Source: a virus. Taken from it: a stretch of DNA of 26,981 nucleotides. The notes beneath the pieces were generated by a model. The model was given only the letters and a program-made list of their open reading frames with translations. It made no database searches and was not told where the DNA came from. The translations under genes were made by a program, and so were the position numbers. Below, piece after piece: positions 22,352-26,981 of the stretch. The DNA lies in IMG/VR virus record IMGVR_UViG_3300023174_000561, positions 1 through 26,981 of that record. One strand, given 5' to 3'. Each line of letters starts with the position of its first letter. The first letter of the stretch is position 1.

Positions 22352-25129
22352 ATGACAAACAAATACGAATGGCTAAACAAAGACTCACGAAAATTTCTCG
22401 AAAGAGGGTACTTGTTAGAAGGAGAAACAGCAGAACAGAGAATTAGAGATATTGCAGAAACAGCAGAAAGATATTTAAAATGTGAAGGTTTTGCTGATAA
22501 ATTTGAGGATTATATGTCCAGGGGATTTTTCAGTTTGAGTTCGCCCATCTGGTCAAATTTTGGACGCAAAAGGGGATTGCCTATTAGTTGCTTTGGAAGT
22601 TATATTCCCGACACTATGGAAGGTATTATGGAAAAGGTTTCCGAAACAGCGGTAATGACAAAACATGGTGGAGGCACATCTGCTTATTTTGGTGATGTTA
22701 GAGGAAGAGGAACTCCAATTTCTTCTGGTGGTGAATCTACCGGATCTGTTCATTTCATGGAATTGTTTGACAAGCTCATGAATGTTGTTTCACAAGGAAA
22801 TGTTCGCAGAGGATCATTTGCCGCATATCTTCCCGTAGACCATCCAGATATTGAAGAGTTTTTGAAAATTAAATCCGATGGATGTGATATTCAAGATTTA
22901 TCAATTGGCGTTTGTGTTTCCGATGAATGGATGAAAAAAATGATTGATGGTGATAAAGATGCTCGTAAAATTTGGGGTCTTGTTATTAAAAAACGTTTTG
23001 AATCTGGTTATCCATATATTCTTTTTAGTGATAATGTTAATAATCAAGCTCCGCAAATTTATAAAGATAAAGGATTGAAAATTAATAATTCCAATTTGTG
23101 TGTAACAGGTGATCAAAGAGTTCCTTCCAACTTTGGAGTTTTGACAGCAAAAGAACTTTATGAAATTGGAAAAGAATTAACTTTATTTGACAATAATAAA
23201 ATAGTAAAATCTTCTCCAATGAGACTTATAGAAAATAACGCTGATGTATTTAAAATTACATTAGAAAACGGTATGACACACAAAATTACGTCTTACCATA
23301 AAGTTTCTGTTTTTGATAAAAGAACTCAAAAAACAAACGAACCTCAAGTGATAATTACGAGAGATGTAGCATGTGAAGATTTAAAAATTGGTGATTCGGT
23401 TGCAATTCAAACAAACAAAGGACTTTTTGGAGACAATAATATGCCAAAAGAAGCATTTCTGCTTGGGTTATATCAAGCCGACGGTACTCAACATAAAGAT
23501 TTTATTATGATTGATTTATGGGAAAATGATTTTGATCTTTTAAATGAAGTTCAGTCATATCATGATTATGTTTGCAACGAATATAAAACTCAAATTTCTA
23601 GTTATAATAAAAGAATTTATGAAAACCCAATTTTTAGAGACTGCGTGGTTCAAGAGGGTTCATCTTTAAAAAAGAGATTAACGTCAAAGGCTTTGAAAAA
23701 AGCACTCAATTTTGAAAAGGGATATGTGCCAGATTGGATTTGGTCTTCTAACGAAGAGACACAATGGCAATATATTAAAGGTCTTTATTATGCAGATGGT
23801 ACGGTTTTTAAATCAAAATCTGATGGCGAACCAGTACAAATTTCATTAGCATCTATTAATAAAGAATTTTTAGAAGAAATTCAAATAATTTTGGCTAATC
23901 TCGGAATGCAATCTTCTATTAGAATTCTTAGGAAAGCTGGTAAAACATTATTGCCCGATGGTAAAGGCGGTGAAAAATATTACGAATGTAAAGACTGCTA
24001 TCGACTTATTATTGGAAATAAAAATGATGCACTTGTTTTTGAAAAACAAACGAATTTCTTAAGTAGAAAAAAAATTAAAATAGAAGAAAAAGAATATAGA
24101 AACAACACTAAAAAATTCTACAAAGTCCAATCCATTGAATATGTTGGAAAAGAAGACGTTTATTGCGTTAGCGTTGATTCAGAAGAGCATCATTGGGTGT
24201 GTAATGGATTTATTACTCATAATTGCTCAGAAATTATGCTTTCTAATTCAGAAGATGAATCATTCGTGTGTGATCTTTCTTCTTTGAACTTAGAAACATG
24301 GGAAGAATGGACATCCGATACTGTTGAAGTTTTAGTTTACTTTTTGGATGCTGTAATGTCTGAGTTCATCGAAAAAACCGAAGGAATGAAGTTCATGGAA
24401 GCACCTAGAAAATTTGCTATGAATCAAAGAGCATTGGGTGTTGGTGTTCTCGGTTGGCATTCTTTGCTGCAATCCAAAATGATTGGATTTGAATCCATGG
24501 AAGCAAAGATGTTAAATAATCAAATTTGGGGAGATATTAGAAAACGCGCTGATTATGCGACACGTTTTCTAGCACAGAATCTTGGAAAAGCTCCAATATA
24601 CGAAGGAACCGAATATACTAGGAGAAACACAACAACTCTTGCAGTTGCTCCTACAACATCCTCCAGCTTTATTCTTGGTCAGGTGTCGCCTAGTATCGAG
24701 CCATTAAATAGTAACTATTATGTCAAAGACCTTGCTAAAGGTAAATTTACACATAAAAATCCACATCTCAAAAATCTTTTAAAAGAAAAAGGTAAGGATG
24801 ATGATGAAAGTTGGAAGTCTATTTTAGTTCATGGTGGATCGGTTCAACATTTAGATTTTCTTTCTGATAAAGAAAAGGAAGTGTTTAAAACTTTTGGAGA
24901 AATTTCACAAAAAGAAATCATTATTCAAGCCGCTCAACGTCAAAAATATATTGATCAAGGACAGTCATTAAACATTATGATTCCGCCAAATACAAAACCA
25001 AAAGAAGTAAACGAACTTATGATATTTGCATGGGAACAGGGGATTAAATCGTTATATTATCAACGTAGTGCAAATCCAGCCCAAGAGCTTGCGAGATCTA
25101 TCTTGACATGTAAATCATGCGAAGCCTAA
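22352..25129 (+). CDS. nrdA: Ribonucleotide reductase class I large subunit (NrdA) with intein
   Basis: The product has 925 residues, of which 250-624 are an intein; the spliced enzyme would have 550. No N-terminal ATP-cone is visible, so overall activity control by dATP may be lacking. Visible motifs are ISCFGSYIP with the redox Cys80, GGGTSAYFG, and the active-site NLCSEI, in which the Cys is the +1 residue after the intein. AVAPTTSSSFI marks the substrate pocket and CKSCEA the C-terminal shuttle Cys pair. With NrdB it forms the aerobic reductase. The intein must leave before the enzyme can work because it separates Leu from the radical cysteine. Confidence 0.96.
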   Translation: MTNKYEWLNKDSRKFLERGYLLEGETAEQRIRDIAETAERYLKCEGFADKFEDYMSRGFFSLSSPIWSNFGRKRGLPISCFGSYIPDTMEGIMEKVSETAVMTKHGGGTSAYFGDVRGRGTPISSGGESTGSVHFMELFDKLMNVVSQGNVRRGSFAAYLPVDHPDIEEFLKIKSDGCDIQDLSIGVCVSDEWMKKMIDGDKDARKIWGLVIKKRFESGYPYILFSDNVNNQAPQIYKDKGLKINNSNLCVTGDQRVPSNFGVLTAKELYEIGKELTLFDNNKIVKSSPMRLIENNADVFKITLENGMTHKITSYHKVSVFDKRTQKTNEPQVIITRDVACEDLKIGDSVAIQTNKGLFGDNNMPKEAFLLGLYQADGTQHKDFIMIDLWENDFDLLNEVQSYHDYVCNEYKTQISSYNKRIYENPIFRDCVVQEGSSLKKRLTSKALKKALNFEKGYVPDWIWSSNEETQWQYIKGLYYADGTVFKSKSDGEPVQISLASINKEFLEEIQIILANLGMQSSIRILRKAGKTLLPDGKGGEKYYECKDCYRLIIGNKNDALVFEKQTNFLSRKKIKIEEKEYRNNTKKFYKVQSIEYVGKEDVYCVSVDSEEHHWVCNGFITHNCSEIMLSNSEDESFVCDLSSLNLETWEEWTSDTVEVLVYFLDAVMSEFIEKTEGMKFMEAPRKFAMNQRALGVGVLGWHSLLQSKMIGFESMEAKMLNNQIWGDIRKRADYATRFLAQNLGKAPIYEGTEYTRRNTTTLAVAPTTSSSFILGQVSPSIEPLNSNYYVKDLAKGKFTHKNPHLKNLLKEKGKDDDESWKSILVHGGSVQHLDFLSDKEKEVFKTFGEISQKEIIIQAAQRQKYIDQGQSLNIMIPPNTKPKEVNELMIFAWEQGIKSLYYQRSANPAQELARSILTCKSCEA
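23099..24223 (+). other. Intein (375 aa) with LAGLIDADG endonuclease in NrdA active site
   Basis: It starts CVTGDQRVPS (block A), has block B with GMTHKITSYH and block F VYCVSVDSEEHHW, and ends GFITHN before Cys (block G). Cys1, terminal Asn and +1 Cys make it a standard class 1 intein. LLGLYQADG (121-129) and IKGLYYADG (226-234) are LAGLIDADG motifs of the embedded homing endonuclease. Base composition looks like the rest of the gene. Confidence 0.96.
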
Positions 25130-25141
25130 AATACTAAAAAT

Positions 25142-25180
25142 AAAAAACGTCTAATATAATAATATATTAGACGTTTTTTT
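25142..25180. terminator. Bidirectional rho-independent terminator between nrdA and the convergent gene
   Basis: A 17-bp perfect stem (25142-25158 with 25163-25179, core CGTCTAATATA) has a 4-base loop and runs of T on the plus strand and A on the other side. It can end both nrdA and the minus-strand gene at 25207. Confidence 0.9.
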
Positions 25181-25206
25181 GTGTTCTAAAATAATTAAAA
25201 AAAATA

Positions 25207-25749
25207 TTATATTTTAATTCCGGCTCTTTCTCTAGTATCGGCTGGATTTCTTTTAGCGAATTTTCCACCAGCTGATCTTTCAGGGGTATCTAAAAATCCG
25301 GCTTGACCTAAAGCTCCTTTTAAGGAAGTAACTGATACTTGACCTTTACCAGAAGTTTTGGCTAGTTTTTTAATTATACCTTTTAAAAATTGTGATGCTT
25401 GATCGTAATTAGACACACTATCATCAGTAACATTTCCGACTTGTTTAAGATCATTTATAAAGTCATCAATTTGTGAATAAAGTTTTTCAACATGTGAATT
25501 TACAACAGAAGAAGATCTACCGCCTTTAAATCCGGTTGAAATTTCTTTACCGACATCACCAAAACTTTTTGTTTCAGGATCAACAAAACTGTCATATCCT
25601 CTTTTAGCTCCCTTAACTATACCCGCGCCTGTTCCTTTAATTCTGTCCCAAATACCTTCTTCTAGTACTTCTGTATTTTCATTTTCTTTTGTTTTTTCGA
25701 AAATTTGGGAATAGGCTTCTTCCATTAAAGAGTCATCATTATATTTCAT
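25207..25749 (-). CDS. Hypothetical protein, possibly virion-internal
   Basis: The product has 180 residues. The N-terminus (DDSLMEEAYSQIFEKTK) resembles the leader of the acidic protein (QDELINSYIQVLNEGK). Then come a Gly/Lys-rich stretch after EEGIWDRIKG, a helical middle (SHVEKLYSQIDDFINDLKQ) and a basic tail (KFAKRNPADTRERAGIKI). No family is recognised with certainty. T4-like phages have short cleaved N-terminal leaders on internal head proteins, so packaging in the head is a possible role. Confidence 0.7.
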   Translation of the reverse strand: MKYNDDSLMEEAYSQIFEKTKENENTEVLEEGIWDRIKGTGAGIVKGAKRGYDSFVDPETKSFGDVGKEISTGFKGGRSSSVVNSHVEKLYSQIDDFINDLKQVGNVTDDSVSNYDQASQFLKGIIKKLAKTSGKGQVSVTSLKGALGQAGFLDTPERSAGGKFAKRNPADTRERAGIKI

Positions 25750-25757
25750 ATATGGAA

Positions 25758-25764
25758 ATACTTA
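25758..25764 (-). promoter_or_regulatory. TAAGTAT box before the 180-residue gene
   Basis: TAAGTAT ends 8 bases before the ATG at 25749. Confidence 0.4.
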
Positions 25765-25784
25765 TCTAAAATATAATACAAAAA

Positions 25785-26120
25785 TTATTTATCCCAAGAA
25801 TTTTTGCAATAAAAAATAAAATAAATAAAGTAAAAATTAATAAAAATTAAAATAGATAACCCGAAAAACCCATTAAAAGACAAATATCCTATTATAGTGT
25901 AATATAATAGGATATTGTATTTTAAACTGTGCTTAGGTGTTATGTTTAATATTTGTTCTCTAAAATTAGAATAATTTATTTTTATTAAAGTAAAAACTAA
26001 TAGAAATAATAAAAAAGAAAGAATAAAATAAATCCAAGATATTATTTCTATAGTATAAAAATTAGGTAATAAATAAATCCAAATCCAAGTTAAAAATAAT
26101 TGAAACCATCTAAGCATCAA
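25785..26120 (-). CDS. Small integral membrane protein
   Basis: The product has 111 residues, mostly Phe/Ile/Leu/Tyr. Three to four membrane-spanning segments are likely (about residues 5-20, 24-46, 70-85 and 85-105), with a polar loop (NYSNFREQILNITPKHSLKY) in the middle. The very low complexity of A/T-rich DNA can create such hydrophobic frames by chance. However, the gene fits tightly between neighbours and has its own ATG. A holin-like role cannot be claimed. Confidence 0.5.
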   Translation of the reverse strand: MMLRWFQLFLTWIWIYLLPNFYTIEIISWIYFILSFLLFLLVFTLIKINYSNFREQILNITPKHSLKYNILLYYTIIGYLSFNGFFGLSILIFINFYFIYFIFYCKNSWDK

Positions 26121-26126
26121 TAATAA

Positions 26127-26981
26127 TTATACTTTTATAGTTTTACCTAGAGTACTAATATTTGCTATATTTTCATTAACCATTACTTGTTCGATTCCGT
26201 ATTGTTCCGATCCTAAAGATACAATAGAAAAACCATTTTGCCAGTTAGGAGCAGAACCATAAAGAGGAGACAAATCACAAGCACAGCCATTTTCCCATGC
26301 AAAAATTTGTTTATCTTTTCTATTACCGATTGCAGGAATTCTTTGTGCCGTCGAACCAAAACGATGTGTATGGTTATGAATCAAAGAAACCATCCATTTA
26401 TCCATATGTGCTCTAGCCGAATTTCCTCCGTTTTTTCTTACGATATCACCATGAAGAACAATCAATTCGGGTGTTAGTTCTACATAATCTACCAAGTCTA
26501 CATAGTCTTGATACTCACCTAAAAATATATTTCCATATGATAGTTTCTCTTGAATATCAGGTAAGCTAGAAAGTTCCCCGATTCTATCACTCAAATATCT
26601 AAACCATCTACCAGTAATATCATTTCCACTATGATTTGCGTTAGTCTCAAAAATCTCGGCTCCATTGGAAATATTAACCAATTCTGCTAAAAATTTATGA
26701 TATTCGGTTCGTTCCTCAGCCAAAGAATAATTATGTCTAATGTCTTTAGGGTAACGAGAAATTGCAAACATATCAACAGTATCACCATTCAAAATAATGG
26801 TTTTAGGCGAAAGTTCTCTAATGGTTTCAAAGAAAATATCAATCGTTGGTTTATGTTGAACCGGAAAATGTGTATCACCAATAATCAAACAATAGTCGGA
26901 ATTTTTTTTATTCAATTTTGAATTTTTAGTAACATTACATTTTATAGGAGAAAGATTTTCCAGAAAATCTAAAAATTCTTC
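26127..26981 (-). CDS. Calcineurin-like metallophosphoesterase (5' end outside window)
   Basis: The frame is open to the window edge. A TTG at 26915 could act as a start, but the upstream frame encodes a plausible continuation (EEFLDFLENLSPIK), so the gene probably begins outside the window. Metal-binding motifs appear in order: GDTHFP (GDxH), NGDTVD (GDxxD), NANHSG (GNHE-like but altered), LHGD and HNHTHR (GHxH). The enzyme class cleaves phosphoesters with two metals. The substrate may be nucleic acid, nucleotide or protein phosphate; nothing in the window decides this. The stop lies 6 bases before the membrane protein start. Confidence 0.85.
   Translation of the reverse strand, partial: EEFLDFLENLSPIKCNVTKNSKLNKKNSDYCLIIGDTHFPVQHKPTIDIFFETIRELSPKTIILNGDTVDMFAISRYPKDIRHNYSLAEERTEYHKFLAELVNISNGAEIFETNANHSGNDITGRWFRYLSDRIGELSSLPDIQEKLSYGNIFLGEYQDYVDLVDYVELTPELIVLHGDIVRKNGGNSARAHMDKWMVSLIHNHTHRFGSTAQRIPAIGNRKDKQIFAWENGCACDLSPLYGSAPNWQNGFSIVSLGSEQYGIEQVMVNENIANISTLGKTIKV

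Overview
The window is a piece of an AT-rich genome of a contractile-tailed (T4-like, myovirus-type) bacteriophage. The evidence is a run of tail genes (sheath, tube, tube-fold paralog, two gp26-like baseplate assembly proteins, tape-measure candidate, tube-cap candidate, gp53-like wedge protein), a terminase large subunit, a gp14-like neck protein, PhoH, and both subunits of an aerobic ribonucleotide reductase. Coding is dense: no gap reaches 300 bases, and I see no tRNA, rRNA, CRISPR array or insertion sequence. Classical Shine-Dalgarno sites are mostly absent and start codons sit in very A/T-rich contexts. This fits a host that does not depend on Shine-Dalgarno pairing, such as a member of the Bacteroidota, but the host is inference.

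Layout. Positions 1-13090 (minus strand) hold a late tail and packaging block transcribed sheath -> tube -> tube paralog -> two hub-assembly paralogs -> tape measure -> tube cap candidate -> gp53-like -> terminase. Positions 13175-16139 (plus) hold small proteins, PhoH and two zinc-ribbon proteins. Positions 16136-18886 (minus) hold the gp14-like neck protein, an unknown protein and a very acidic protein. Positions 18916-20924 (minus) hold a RecB-type nuclease and an AAA+ ATPase with overlapping stop and start. Positions 20974-25129 (plus) hold an HExxH protein, nrdB and nrdA. Positions 25207-26981 (minus) hold a possible virion-internal protein, a small membrane protein and a metallophosphoesterase cut by the window edge.

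The most striking content is a set of three inteins, each at a catalytic motif. The terminase carries a complete 345-residue intein inside its Walker A motif, with features of a class 3 intein (Ala1 and a W/C/T triad). It then carries a second intein just before Walker B that is physically split. The gene stops after a 45-residue N-intein. A free-standing GIY-YIG endonuclease gene follows, and then a separate gene starts with a 114-residue C-intein fused to the rest of the terminase. The break lies between splicing blocks A and B (an atypical split), and the C-intein ends in Gln instead of Asn. NrdA carries a third, 375-residue intein directly before its radical-bearing active-site cysteine. 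Functional terminase should therefore need one cis-splicing and one trans-splicing event.

A recurring box, TAAGTA(A/T/C) or (T)ATAAATA, lies 4-13 bases before many start codons on both strands and resembles the T4 late promoter. A smaller set of TTGACA-type promoters precedes a few non-structural genes. Two strong hairpin terminators lie at 17783-17816 and 25142-25180.
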